64,000 nucleotides of DNA from Vibrio sinus. Its GTDB lineage: Bacteria > Pseudomonadota > Gammaproteobacteria > Enterobacterales > Vibrionaceae. The stretch spans positions 62,001-126,000 of the forward strand of contig NZ_JAMKMR010000009.1 in the NCBI RefSeq assembly GCF_023634645.1. Reading direction: 5' to 3'. The notes below the pieces were generated by a model. It did no database searches and was not told where the DNA came from. It saw only the letters and a list, made by a program, of their open reading frames with translations. Positions 34,263 to 43,386 of this stretch are shown piece by piece. The translations under genes were made by a program, and so were the position numbers. The stretch's first letter is position 1. Every line of letters starts with the position of its first letter.

Positions 34263-37157
34263 TTAAGGTGAGTCATTGGTGGCTATACAACGTCCACTAA
34301 AACCACCTAACTCAACGGATGAACAACTAGAATAAGTGCCTCCAGAGATATATTTAATATACTGCCCTGCTTGGGTTCTATATTGGCAATACGCCCGCTC
34401 CCCATCCATTGACGATACAGGCATGTACGCCACATCGAGGTTAGTGACTGGCGCATCTGTTAACTTAAGCTGATACTGCCAACGTTTATCTTGTCCTTTA
34501 CTTTGGTATTGGTCTTGCAAGTCACTGTCATTGGGCTGCACCATCATTGGTGCCAGAACTTGTTCTCTGTTGATAAGCTCTGCTGCGGGACAATAAAAGG
34601 TCGCGTCGGTAACGGTGAACGTTATCGTATCGCTTTTCACTTCTGAGATAGGATCAAACGCGTATATGTTGGTGATTCCTTTTCCTACCGCATAAGCAAC
34701 ACCTACTGTGTCAATCATGGTGATATCTGGGTTATCGCTTATCCAAGATAAAGAGTTTGTCACATTTTTTATCGTCCCGTCATTAAACGTAGCCACAGCA
34801 GACAGCTGTAACTTAGCGCCTAACGCCAGCTGTGGCTCATTCGGGGTGACATTGAGCTCGGCAAGGTCTGAGTCGTTCACTGCAACCGCAATCGGCTCAC
34901 TCGAGATACCAGAGCGGGAATCGTACGCTGCTACTGTGGTAGAACCAGCCGCATTACCCGTGATGACTCCATCCTCACTAACAGATGCAACGCCAATATC
35001 AGATGAAGACCAAGACACATCGATCATAGCGACAGGCTTGCTGGTACTAGAAAAGGTCCCCTCAACGTGCAATTGCGCGTCATAGCCTTTTGGTATATTT
35101 ATACTATTGGGTTGAACAACCAGTTTCGATAGGACGGAACCTGTCACCGTCAAAGGAATGGGCTTTGACACTAATGTTCTGCTTCCTCGATACTTTGCAG
35201 CCAGATTGGCTGTGCCCAATGCACTGCCGATCGCGATACCATCCAGCTCCACTTCTACTACGCTGAGGTTATCACTGTGCCAAGACACAGCTTGAGTAAT
35301 GTCACGCGAAGTGCCGTCGGCAAAATGACCAATCGCACTGAGCTGAATCGGATATCCTTGAGCGACAGAAGCACCTTGTGGCGCAATCTGTATCGAACGT
35401 AATTCGGCGCTGCTAATTTGTACCTCACTATTGGATATACTAGCGACGTTGGAATATTCATCGTACGCTGATATTCGGGTGTTTCCCGACATACCTGCAT
35501 GCAATAGGCCACTGTCGTCCACGCTCGCCACACGAGTGTTACTGCTTTTCCACGATACACGAGCCGTGACATCCTCGGTAAACAAATTGCTATAGCTAGC
35601 AACAGCGGTTACTGGATAGGTTTCTCCTGCAGACATCACCACACTAGGTGGAAAAATCTCGATAGATTTAAGTTTTGCCGCAGTAACATAAATATTGGCC
35701 GCAACGCTGCCAGACAAGCCTGAGTGCTTGTCAAACGCTTTAACATGAGCTTTACCTGCTAAGACGCCAGTCACTAAACCCGATGAATTAACCGTTGCAA
35801 TATTAATATTGTCGCTAACCCATGAAACTGTAGAGGTTAAGTCTTTTGTCGAGCCATCATTGAATACGCCGATCGCTTTCAGCTGTTTGGCTGAGCCTGC
35901 AGGTAACTGATTATAGTTTGGTGTTATCTGGATTTCACTCAATGCCGCACCTGTGACTTCGAGATCCAGCGTAGCGGAGCTTGCAACATTGCCTGAGCGT
36001 GCTGAAATATGCGTTGCTCCCTGTGCAAGGGCAGAAAGCTTACCATGGTGTTTAACTAGGGCAACGTTGGAATCTTCAACGTGCCAACGAACATGTTGGC
36101 TTATCTCTTGGGAGGATTTATCGTTAAACAAACCAATCGCAGTCAAGTCTCTTGAATACCCGATTGGCATGCTTAGGCTCGGCGGGACAATTTCAATATC
36201 CTGAAGTACAGCAGGCGTAACCTTAATGTGTACTGAATTTTGACTTTTCACATGGTGATATTTTGCAACCAACGACGTGCTGCCAGTGAGTTTCCCTTTA
36301 ACATGACCTAACTTACGTACTTTAACTATTTCTGCTGTCCCAGCACTGACCCAGTGAGCCAAATGAGTAATATTTAGCCTCTCTCCACTAGAAAAGTGCG
36401 CAAATGCTTCTACTTTTCCCGTAGTTCCTAGCGCTATAGAGAGCTGGTCAGGTACAATTTCAATCGACTCCAGTCTATCTTTGGCGACTTTAAATTTAGC
36501 CGCATTATTGCTTCGCAACTTGCGCTTTTTGTAGTAAGCCGTCACATCCGCTCTGCCTTCAGCCACAGCGACCACTCGCCCATGTTTTTTCACTTTGACA
36601 TTTTTACTGCTGCTGGACCACAGCACTTCTTTCGACAAATCTTTTGTGGAATTGTTGGTGTAAATGCCTGTTGCGACCAGCTGTTGCGAAAAACCCAAAG
36701 GTAGCACATTAAGCGGTGGCGTAATTTGAATCTCTTTCAAGGAAGCCTGACCCACGTCTATGGTCAATGTATTTGCACTTTTCACATCGTCATCACTAGA
36801 ACTAATTTTTACTTGTCCGTCTTTCAATCCCGTCACTAGGCCAGAATCACTCACCGTCGCGATTGACGAATTACTACTTTTCCAACTGACAACTTGAGTA
36901 AGATCGACGGTTGTACCGTCGCTAAAAACACCGGTTGCGACCAACTGATCACTTTGACCTTTTGCTATAACGTCGATAGAACCACCTGATTTGGTGGCAA
37001 TTTGAATATCAACCAGTTTTTTGCTTTCTTGATCCGACGACCCTTCTCTGCATCCCGATAGTGCCAAGCTCAGAATCAACACAAAAAACAAGCGAATGAC
37101 ACACCATAAGATTGGCTGTTCACCTTTATGTTGTCTGCCAGATCGGGATATATACAT
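34263..37157 (-). CDS. Lipoprotein with nine bacterial Ig-like (Big-2) repeats
   Basis: This protein of about 964 residues has a lipoprotein signal (FFVLILSLALSGCREG, lipidated Cys36 from ATG 37157). Nine tandem domains of about 88 residues follow, each with L.(S/E)I.I.P, a QL.A.G.F.DG(T/S) strand, (V/L).W.S....(V/I)A.V and a final G......A.(Y/F)D segment, as in Big-2/invasin-type folds. The last 110 residues differ and contain four cysteines (FYCPAAEL, YCQYRTQAGQYIKY, SSCSSVE, GRCIATND), probably a disulfide-bonded surface domain. An upstream in-frame start at 37271 would leave the signal internal; GGAAACGCA precedes the chosen ATG. It is probably a surface adhesion or cell-wall-interacting protein. 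No secretion partner is adjacent. Confidence 0.85.
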   Translation of the reverse strand: MYISRSGRQHKGEQPILWCVIRLFFVLILSLALSGCREGSSDQESKKLVDIQIATKSGGSIDVIAKGQSDQLVATGVFSDGTTVDLTQVVSWKSSNSSIATVSDSGLVTGLKDGQVKISSSDDDVKSANTLTIDVGQASLKEIQITPPLNVLPLGFSQQLVATGIYTNNSTKDLSKEVLWSSSSKNVKVKKHGRVVAVAEGRADVTAYYKKRKLRSNNAAKFKVAKDRLESIEIVPDQLSIALGTTGKVEAFAHFSSGERLNITHLAHWVSAGTAEIVKVRKLGHVKGKLTGSTSLVAKYHHVKSQNSVHIKVTPAVLQDIEIVPPSLSMPIGYSRDLTAIGLFNDKSSQEISQHVRWHVEDSNVALVKHHGKLSALAQGATHISARSGNVASSATLDLEVTGAALSEIQITPNYNQLPAGSAKQLKAIGVFNDGSTKDLTSTVSWVSDNINIATVNSSGLVTGVLAGKAHVKAFDKHSGLSGSVAANIYVTAAKLKSIEIFPPSVVMSAGETYPVTAVASYSNLFTEDVTARVSWKSSNTRVASVDDSGLLHAGMSGNTRISAYDEYSNVASISNSEVQISSAELRSIQIAPQGASVAQGYPIQLSAIGHFADGTSRDITQAVSWHSDNLSVVEVELDGIAIGSALGTANLAAKYRGSRTLVSKPIPLTVTGSVLSKLVVQPNSINIPKGYDAQLHVEGTFSSTSKPVAMIDVSWSSSDIGVASVSEDGVITGNAAGSTTVAAYDSRSGISSEPIAVAVNDSDLAELNVTPNEPQLALGAKLQLSAVATFNDGTIKNVTNSLSWISDNPDITMIDTVGVAYAVGKGITNIYAFDPISEVKSDTITFTVTDATFYCPAAELINREQVLAPMMVQPNDSDLQDQYQSKGQDKRWQYQLKLTDAPVTNLDVAYMPVSSMDGERAYCQYRTQAGQYIKYISGGTYSSCSSVELGGFSGRCIATNDSP

Positions 37158-37744
37158 TGCGTTTCCACGCCTCATCATTACATTCACATAATCTATTAAT
37201 ACTAGAGCAGCATTTGATAAATTTCTTATTAAATGGGATCTCGGTTGGTTAGGTGAACCATCAGTGATCAAGCTTGAAGTGACTTGGGTATACAGTATTG
37301 TGTTTAGCTTATTGTTTGACCGAATGATGAGTGGTATATACCTAAGTTATGTCCAGGTAAATGATTTAGATCAAGTAAAGAAAGCTTCAATCTCCAATTA
37401 CATAAGTATTAATCGACTCCACTAATAAATTACAGAGTGCTTATATTTTTTTAAATTTCCACAAATTAACAAAATAAACAGCCTATTAATATTATTTATT
37501 ATTCTAAGTAATTTTCAAAATATCAATATCATAGCTTCTCACGAATAAATAGTGATAATTAAATCAATTAAATCGGTATTATTTTCAATTAAGATCACAT
37601 AAATAAACGCAATAAGTCACTTTCTTGCCAATAAACATACTTTTCATCACATATGTATTTATCGTGAAATTTGTTTATGTTAACTATATAAATGCCTCTA
37701 AACACAACGTAATAAAATAACATTTATTTTTATAGGAAATTAAA
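37158..37744. other. AT-rich intergenic region between the Ig lipoprotein and amino acid transporter genes
   Basis: This 587-bp gap between divergent genes is very AT-rich, especially 37430-37740. It must hold both promoters. I could not assign convincing -35/-10 pairs, a riboswitch or a tRNA. An AGGAAATTAAA ribosome site ends it on the plus side. Confidence 0.5.
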
Positions 37745-38542
37745 ATGACATCGTTCCGTAAAATAAAAGTACCGGCACTGGTTGCTGGACTTATTGCTGT
37801 CTCTTTAACTCTGGCAGGATGCGATAACCAGAAAAATGCAGACAAAAAAGATACGCAAGAAAAAGTCATTCAAGTGGCGGTTTCTCCAAGTTCTCCACCA
37901 ATGCTTTTCCAAAAAGACAACCATATTGTTGGTGCTGACTTAGATCTATTTAAAGAGTTCGCGAAAAAGTATGGCTACAAATACAAACTCACTTCTTATG
38001 ACTGGCAGGGCATGCTTGGAGCAGTAGCAAGTGGAAAAGCCGATATGGCCTTCTCCGGTATTTCTATCACGCCGAAGCGCGAGAAAGTGATGGAATTCTC
38101 CCACCCATACTTCATCAACTCATGGTACTTAGTCAGCACGCAGAAGAAAGATATCCATATCACCAACTTGGACCAGCTTAAGAAATACTCCATCGGTTAT
38201 CCTCGTGGAATGGCGTACAGTGGGCTTATCAAAAACAAACTCGAACCTAAGCACTACTACTCGTTGAAAGATGTGAAATTGTATCCTTCTTACAACGAAA
38301 CCGTGTCTGATCTTATGAATGGCAATTTAGATTTGGCGTTTATTGAGCTGCCGGTTTACAACGACTACAAGTTCAAGCGTCACTTCCCAATTGAAATTGC
38401 GTACTCCTTTAACGGTATCGATAAGCTTGGATTCGCTTTCAAAAAAGGTTCACCAATTAGAGCGAAATTCAATGCGTTCATCGAATCGAAACAAGGCAAA
38501 GAAGACGTCAAACAAACGCTAGATAAATGGCTGAAAGGATAA
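37745..38542 (+). CDS. Amino acid ABC transporter, substrate-binding lipoprotein
   Basis: The 265-residue binding protein has a lipoprotein signal (GLIAVSLTLAGCDNQ, Cys26). A family 3 fold follows: VAVSPSSPPMLFQKDNHIVG, ADLDLFKEFAKKYGYKYK, ASGKADMAFSGISITPKREK (the amino acid carboxylate-binding Arg region) and YSIGYPRGMAYSGLI. The DMAFSGISITPKRE motif is typical of polar amino acid binders. It is first in a four-gene operon with two permeases and an ATPase, so it delivers substrate to that importer. The exact amino acid is not predictable. Confidence 0.93.
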   Translation: MTSFRKIKVPALVAGLIAVSLTLAGCDNQKNADKKDTQEKVIQVAVSPSSPPMLFQKDNHIVGADLDLFKEFAKKYGYKYKLTSYDWQGMLGAVASGKADMAFSGISITPKREKVMEFSHPYFINSWYLVSTQKKDIHITNLDQLKKYSIGYPRGMAYSGLIKNKLEPKHYYSLKDVKLYPSYNETVSDLMNGNLDLAFIELPVYNDYKFKRHFPIEIAYSFNGIDKLGFAFKKGSPIRAKFNAFIESKQGKEDVKQTLDKWLKG

Positions 38543-38552
38543 CTTCGTTCAT

Positions 38553-39206
38553 ATGGCGTTTTTAAATATTGTTGAGCAGCTCTCGATGAGTGCTGCTTAT
38601 ACTATCTTAGTGACATTTTCATGTGCACTTTCCGCGTTTATGGTGGGTTTTATACTCACCATTTTAAATAGACTTAACCAACCCATTGTTCTCAAAGCTT
38701 GTGATACCTTTAGCTTTATTTTTCGTGCAATCCCCATACTTCCGCTGATCTTTCTGGTCTATTTTGGCTTACCCGCCATAGACATCAGTTTGTCGCCTTT
38801 AGAAACCATGTGTATTGTTATCGGGGCAATATCAGGTTCATATATATATGAGCTCATGAGAGGCATGTTGACCACAATAGAGCCTACACAGCTACTCGCA
38901 GCAAGAATGTTTGGCTTAACTAAGAAACAAATATTTTTGAATATCGAACTACCTCAAGCACTGCGATTTTCCACCCCAGGAATTATTAATGAATTTACGG
39001 TTATTCTTAAATATTCCCCGTTCTCATACGTGGTGGGTATTCCTGAAATTACAAGAAATGCCTCGATTCTTTCTACAACCTCTAACCACGCCATATTGAT
39101 CTATACAACGGCAGGAATTCTGTATTACTTGATCTACAAGCTTTTCCATTCCATCACACTGTTTTTAGAAAAGAAATATCAAATTCCTGGTATCAACGAG
39201 TTTTAG
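38553..39206 (+). CDS. Amino acid ABC transporter, permease 1
   Basis: This 217-residue HisM/GlnP-type permease has about five helices. The EAA loop (TIEPTQLLAARMFGLTKKQI, then FLNIELPQALRF) lies at about residues 108-138. IFRAIPILPLIFLVYFGLPA, a typical family motif, sits before it. It starts 10 bp after the binding-protein gene and pairs with the second permease at 39938 to form a heterodimeric channel in the inner membrane. Confidence 0.93.
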   Translation: MAFLNIVEQLSMSAAYTILVTFSCALSAFMVGFILTILNRLNQPIVLKACDTFSFIFRAIPILPLIFLVYFGLPAIDISLSPLETMCIVIGAISGSYIYELMRGMLTTIEPTQLLAARMFGLTKKQIFLNIELPQALRFSTPGIINEFTVILKYSPFSYVVGIPEITRNASILSTTSNHAILIYTTAGILYYLIYKLFHSITLFLEKKYQIPGINEF

Positions 39207-39216
39207 AGTATCAACC

Positions 39217-39927
39217 ATGCCCATATTGAGTATTAAGAATTTACATGCTGATATCGAAAGTGCGAAGATATTAAAAGATGTCAGCTTCGATGTGAAAGAA
39301 AACGAAATAAAGTTGGTAATGGGGCCTTCTGGCTCCGGAAAATCAACGCTAATTAACTGCATTATCGACCTTCTCTCCCCTACCTCTGGGAAAATTGTCT
39401 TCAATCAAAAAAACTTGCTCGAAGACAAGTCTAGCTTACACCAAGATATCGGTGTGGTATTCCAAAGTTTTGGCTTATATAAACACCTATCTGTTATAGA
39501 CAACGTCACTTTGGCACTGAGAAAAATTAAGAAAATGGAAAAAGCTCAAGCCAACGAGATAGCGACATCAGTTCTTGAAAAAATGCATATGGAAGAACAC
39601 AAGCACAAGTATCCAGCCCAACTATCAGGTGGACAGAAGCAGCGCGTGGCTATCGCGAGAACGCTAGCCATGAATCCGAAAGTGATTCTGTTGGACGAAC
39701 CTACCTCAGCACTCGATCCATTGATGTCTAGAAAAATTGGCGATCTGATCAAACAGCTCAACGAATACCACATCACGATTATTTGTGTGACTCATGATTT
39801 AAACTTAGCGAAGTATTTAGATAGCGACATCGTTTTTCTATCCAACGGCGAAGTGAAAGCTCAAGGAAAAATACACCAGCTTGCCAATCATAATCAATGC
39901 GAAGAAATCAATAATTTCTTTACCTAG
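39217..39927 (+). CDS. Amino acid ABC transporter, ATPase
   Basis: The 236-residue ATPase has Walker A MGPSGSGKSTLINCI, Q-loop VVFQSFGLYKHL, signature QLSGGQKQRVAIARTLA, Walker B VILLDEPTSALD and the switch His in VTHDL. It is the GlnQ/HisP class. It lies between the two permease genes, 10 bp after the first and 10 bp before the second, so all four genes form one transcript. Confidence 0.95.
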   Translation: MPILSIKNLHADIESAKILKDVSFDVKENEIKLVMGPSGSGKSTLINCIIDLLSPTSGKIVFNQKNLLEDKSSLHQDIGVVFQSFGLYKHLSVIDNVTLALRKIKKMEKAQANEIATSVLEKMHMEEHKHKYPAQLSGGQKQRVAIARTLAMNPKVILLDEPTSALDPLMSRKIGDLIKQLNEYHITIICVTHDLNLAKYLDSDIVFLSNGEVKAQGKIHQLANHNQCEEINNFFT

Positions 39928-39937
39928 GGGTGAGTAT

Positions 39938-40612
39938 ATGGAAAGGTGGATTAATTTATTCAACGACTTACTACAACGAAAAGAGACCATTCTCATCTCT
40001 CTTTACAAAACCATTGAGCTAACGACCGTCGTCAGCATTACTGGTTTTGTCATGGGGTTGCTATTGTTCTTTTTGTTTATCAACTCAAATGGCATTGTCC
40101 GAAAAGTGGTGAAATCTTACGTCAGCTTTTTTGTCGGTACCCCATTACTCATTTGGTTGTTCGTGGCTTACTACGGCTTGCCTCAACAAGGAATACACCT
40201 TAGCGCCAATGCTGTTGCTATCATTGGTTTTACTTTAAACGTTGGCGCATATAACTGCTCTTATTTATTGTCAGGCTACAACGGCATGGAAGCCGATGAA
40301 ATTACTGCATCCATCGTGCAAGGTTTCACGTCATTCCAACGATTCAGGTTCATCATTCTTCCTCAAGCCTTCATCGCTGCTTTACCTTCACTGACCAACC
40401 AAGTAATTAATAATTTAAAGGACTCAACCATTGTATTTCTAATTGGATATAGCGATTTCTTTAACCAAATTCAAGAAGTTGCGGCCTCAAACTTCTTATT
40501 TTTCAGAACCTACTTGGTAGCGGTCGCAGTCTATTTTGTGCTCATTTGTGTGATTATCATGCTGTCTCGTAAGCTAGAGAAAAAATTGATGATTACGAGA
40601 GTAATGAGCTGA
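39938..40612 (+). CDS. Amino acid ABC transporter, permease 2
   Basis: The 224-residue HisQ/GlnP-type permease begins MERWINLFNDLLQRKE. FVGTPLLIWLFVAYYGLPQQ is the family motif, and the EAA loop is GMEADEITASIVQGFTSFQR followed by FRFIILPQAF. I place the start at ATG 39938, directly after AGGGGTGAG; an in-frame start at 39881 lies inside the ATPase gene. It completes the importer. Confidence 0.93.
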   Translation: MERWINLFNDLLQRKETILISLYKTIELTTVVSITGFVMGLLLFFLFINSNGIVRKVVKSYVSFFVGTPLLIWLFVAYYGLPQQGIHLSANAVAIIGFTLNVGAYNCSYLLSGYNGMEADEITASIVQGFTSFQRFRFIILPQAFIAALPSLTNQVINNLKDSTIVFLIGYSDFFNQIQEVAASNFLFFRTYLVAVAVYFVLICVIIMLSRKLEKKLMITRVMS

Positions 40613-40704
40613 CCAATGAAAGGAATGGATGATCGCCGCAAAAAATAGCACTTTGCCAAAATGGTCTATATTCGATTAAGTACTGTGAGATATGGAGGCG
40701 TCGA

Positions 40705-41427
40705 GTGAAGTACTTAATCATGATATTCACCTTGTTGTCTTGGCTTATTGGATTCTCCACATACGCTAAGTCTATTAATATCGTGATCATCGATGTTGTA
40801 CCTGCTGGATTTCAACACCAGGGACGCACGCAAGGCACCACCTATGAGTTAATCAATCAAATTGCTGACAGGGCCAACTTCAAATACGACACCAAATTAA
40901 AACCATTTGCTCGAGTGGTACAAGAGCTCGCTAATGGTGACGCTGATATGTCGATGCTGTTACCAAATAGCGCGTTAGATGGTCAGGTGGTACTCGTTGC
41001 ACCCGTGTACGAACTGAAGTCAATGATTGTATCAATGCCAAACGAACCAATTAAAGAGCTGACAGAATTAAGTGGGAAGAAAGTAGGTATGTTGAGAAAT
41101 GCTACTTTCTACCGAAAAATACCGAACCACGAACAGCTTGATCTCTATGAAGTAAAAAATTATCGGCAAGGAATAAAAATGCTCAAACATGGCCGGATCA
41201 ATGCGTTGCTCGCCATCGACCAGTCATTCTACTTTTTACTCAAAAATGAAGGTTTAGAGAGAAGTGAGTTCGCACCACCATTGTATTTTGACACTCAACA
41301 CATGTATTTACAGGTCTCTAACAAGCTCTCTGATGAGTCGACCATTAATCAGCTAAAAAGCATTGTAAATGATCTAAAGAGCAGTGGTGAAGCGAACGCA
41401 ATACTAAAGAAATATGTGGGTGAATAA
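40705..41427 (+). CDS. Periplasmic solute-binding protein, family 3 type
   Basis: The 240-residue protein has a signal peptide (IFTLLSWLIGFSTYA, cleaved near residue 21). It follows a divergent SBP family 3 pattern: IIDVVPAGFQHQGRTQG, TTYELINQIADRANFKYDTK, KPFARVVQELANGDADMSML and LSGKKVGMLRNATFYRK. The start is GTG 40705, six bases after a perfect GGAGG. It follows the amino acid transporter by 92 bp and may be a second binding protein for it or an independent sensor. Confidence 0.85.
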   Translation: MKYLIMIFTLLSWLIGFSTYAKSINIVIIDVVPAGFQHQGRTQGTTYELINQIADRANFKYDTKLKPFARVVQELANGDADMSMLLPNSALDGQVVLVAPVYELKSMIVSMPNEPIKELTELSGKKVGMLRNATFYRKIPNHEQLDLYEVKNYRQGIKMLKHGRINALLAIDQSFYFLLKNEGLERSEFAPPLYFDTQHMYLQVSNKLSDESTINQLKSIVNDLKSSGEANAILKKYVGE

Positions 41428-41505
41428 CCCCGTCAACATCCACATTGATACAAACGCAATGTATGGTAAGCTGCCATTTCAATAGCTTACCAGTTGGCAT
41501 AAAAC

Positions 41506-42141
41506 ATGAAGCATATTCTTTTCGACTTTGACGGCACCCTGTTTGACACATCCACCATTGTTTATCACAAGCTACTGGATATCACCACAACCCAAGCTGA
41601 AACACCAAATTGGGATCAATTGCGAGATCTATCGTCATGGCAGGTACTCAAGACTTTACAAATTCCCATTTTCAAACTCCCTAGCATCAAAAAATCAATC
41701 ACATCAGAGATTCATAACAACCTTGAAAGTATTGAGATACAGAAGGGGATCTCTGAGTTGATTATAGAGTTGCATAGAAAAAACATCGAGCTGCATATTT
41801 TGTCGTCCAACTCGTACGAGAACATTTCCGAGCTATTGACGTTAAACAATTTGGAGCACTACTTTTCTTCCATTAACTGCGCCAGCTCGCTGTTTGGTAA
41901 ATCTTTCGATATTCGACTTTTTATGAAAGAGAAAAAGATCTCTTCTTCAGACTTAGTGTTTGTGGGAGACGAAACACGAGATTACAGAGCCGCTAAAAAG
42001 GCAAAAATAAGATGCTACCCCGTGTCTTGGGGCTACAACTCTCAGCGTGCCTTCAAGAACATCACCGAACAATTTGTCTCAAGCGACACATTCGAACTGC
42101 TCAACTGCCTGAGGTTGGATAACTTTGTAAGCGATGCTTGA
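41506..42141 (+). CDS. HAD-superfamily phosphatase, phosphoglycolate phosphatase-like
   Basis: The 211-residue hydrolase has motif I MKHILFDFDGTLFDTST (nucleophile Asp in DFDGT), motif II HILSSNSYENISELL, motif III Lys in GKSFDIR and motif IV LVFVGDETRDYRAAKKA. A helical cap at about 15-85 places it with Gph-like subclass I enzymes. Such proteins dephosphorylate small phosphoesters in the cytosol; the substrate is unknown. It stands alone, convergent with the prohibitin-like gene. Confidence 0.88.
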   Translation: MKHILFDFDGTLFDTSTIVYHKLLDITTTQAETPNWDQLRDLSSWQVLKTLQIPIFKLPSIKKSITSEIHNNLESIEIQKGISELIIELHRKNIELHILSSNSYENISELLTLNNLEHYFSSINCASSLFGKSFDIRLFMKEKKISSSDLVFVGDETRDYRAAKKAKIRCYPVSWGYNSQRAFKNITEQFVSSDTFELLNCLRLDNFVSDA

Positions 42142-42145
42142 TAGA

Positions 42146-42169
42146 AAGAAGCCTTCTATGCTAGAAGGC
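42146..42169 (-). terminator. Terminator of the prohibitin-like gene
   Basis: An 8-bp stem GCCTTCTA / TAGAAGGC (42151-42158 with 42162-42169, loop TGC) is followed on the minus strand by TTCTTTCT. It lies 17 bp past the stop at 42186 and between convergent genes. Confidence 0.65.
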
Positions 42170-42185
42170 CCCGACTACATCCTAG

Positions 42186-43145
42186 TTATTTGTTTAAGTT
42201 AAGTAACGGAAATGGCTGACTGCTTTTTCCGTCAAGAAAATAAAACTTGCTGGACGGATCCTTTGCCATTGCCGCTAATGTATTTAAAGATTGCAATTGA
42301 ATATAGCCTTTGCCCGCTTTACTCAAAGCGTTCTCAACCTTTTCGATCTTATACGCTTCAGCGTCTGCCAACGTTTTGGTTTTTGCCGCTTCTGCTTGAG
42401 CAATGATTTCTGTCTTTCTGGCTGTTTGCGCCGCCGCTTCTGCATCTGCCTTGGCTTGAGCGACTTTCTGTTGTGATGCTATTTCAATACGTTGCAACTC
42501 AGCTTTTTCCTGCTGTACTTGTTGCTCTCGTACCTTTTTCGATTTGATGGCTTGAATAATATATTCAGGAAGCTTGGTATTACTCAAAAGAACCTGTTGT
42601 ACTTCAATGCCAAATTTCGCAAGACGATCTCGTAGAACAATCAACATGTTATCTTGCATTCTATTTTGGGTGCTGCTGTCGAAGAAATCCTCTGCTTTCG
42701 GAACTGTTTTCGCCACATCCCTTAATACGGAGTAGACCTGACTTTTTAATTTGACGTCCACTAGCTGCTCAGCAGTACCCGTATTCTCTAAAATTTTTGG
42801 CGTCAAAGCAGCATTAATTCTATATTGGATCCTGACATCAATTTCAGATGTCAACTGATCCTGAGTCGGCACTGGTACACCAGCGAACAGTAATGACTTA
42901 TTTCGAACGTCAAATGTGGTGAATTTTTCAAATGGGTTCACCAAATGAAATCCATTGTAAAAAACTTTCGGCTGCACCTTGCCAAAAATTGTTGCGACTT
43001 TTACATGACCGGCTTTTACGGACGTAAAAGAGTTAAAGACAATTATGAGTATCACCAAACTCACAATGGAATAAATCACGGCTTTCTTTACTGCTGAATT
43101 ATCCACTTCTGTATTCAATTTATTGTTTTTGTCCAGCTTATACAT
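42186..43145 (-). CDS. Prohibitin/SPFH-domain membrane protein
   Basis: The 319-residue protein has an N-terminal membrane helix (AVIYSIVSLVILIIVFNSF, about 22-40) and an SPFH/band 7 domain at about 48-205 with KVQPKVFYNGFHLVNPFEKF and EIDVRIQYRI. A long Ala/Glu/Gln/Lys-rich coiled coil (AKADAEAAAQTARKTEIIAQ) follows, then a short hydrophobic C-terminal region. This is the architecture of HflK/HflC and prohibitin-like proteins, which assemble rings at the inner membrane and often regulate proteases or membrane microdomains. There is no HflK-like partner beside it. Confidence 0.9.
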   Translation of the reverse strand: MYKLDKNNKLNTEVDNSAVKKAVIYSIVSLVILIIVFNSFTSVKAGHVKVATIFGKVQPKVFYNGFHLVNPFEKFTTFDVRNKSLLFAGVPVPTQDQLTSEIDVRIQYRINAALTPKILENTGTAEQLVDVKLKSQVYSVLRDVAKTVPKAEDFFDSSTQNRMQDNMLIVLRDRLAKFGIEVQQVLLSNTKLPEYIIQAIKSKKVREQQVQQEKAELQRIEIASQQKVAQAKADAEAAAQTARKTEIIAQAEAAKTKTLADAEAYKIEKVENALSKAGKGYIQLQSLNTLAAMAKDPSSKFYFLDGKSSQPFPLLNLNK

Positions 43146-43344
43146 CCTACTTATCCTTTTTATTCAACTGGTTAAACTTGTTCTTTATGTATTGCTCTTC
43201 GTTTTTGACTTACTTTACGTGGACTATACCGTTGAAAGACCAGGCAGCACAAACAAAATAGTAGGAAAAGGAGAAAGTTGAGCTTATAAATCAAGCAAAT
43301 ACTGTCATACACTAACCCGATTATCTTGATGAAAGGTAAAAAAT

Positions 43345-43364
43345 GGGCCTAGTAAACTAGGCCC
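43345..43364 (-). terminator. Terminator of the lysine-type permease gene
   Basis: An 8-bp stem GGGCCTAG / CTAGGCCC (43345-43352 with 43357-43364, loop TAAA) is followed on the minus strand by ATTTTTTACC, a good T tract, 22 bp past the stop codon. Confidence 0.85.
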
Positions 43365-43386
43365 CTTAAATCTAAGGAATGAGATA

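Noticed and set aside
34086..37157. Type Va/intimin-like autotransporter reading of the Ig-repeat protein
   Set aside because: There is no beta-barrel or LysM region, and the N-terminus is a lipoprotein signal.
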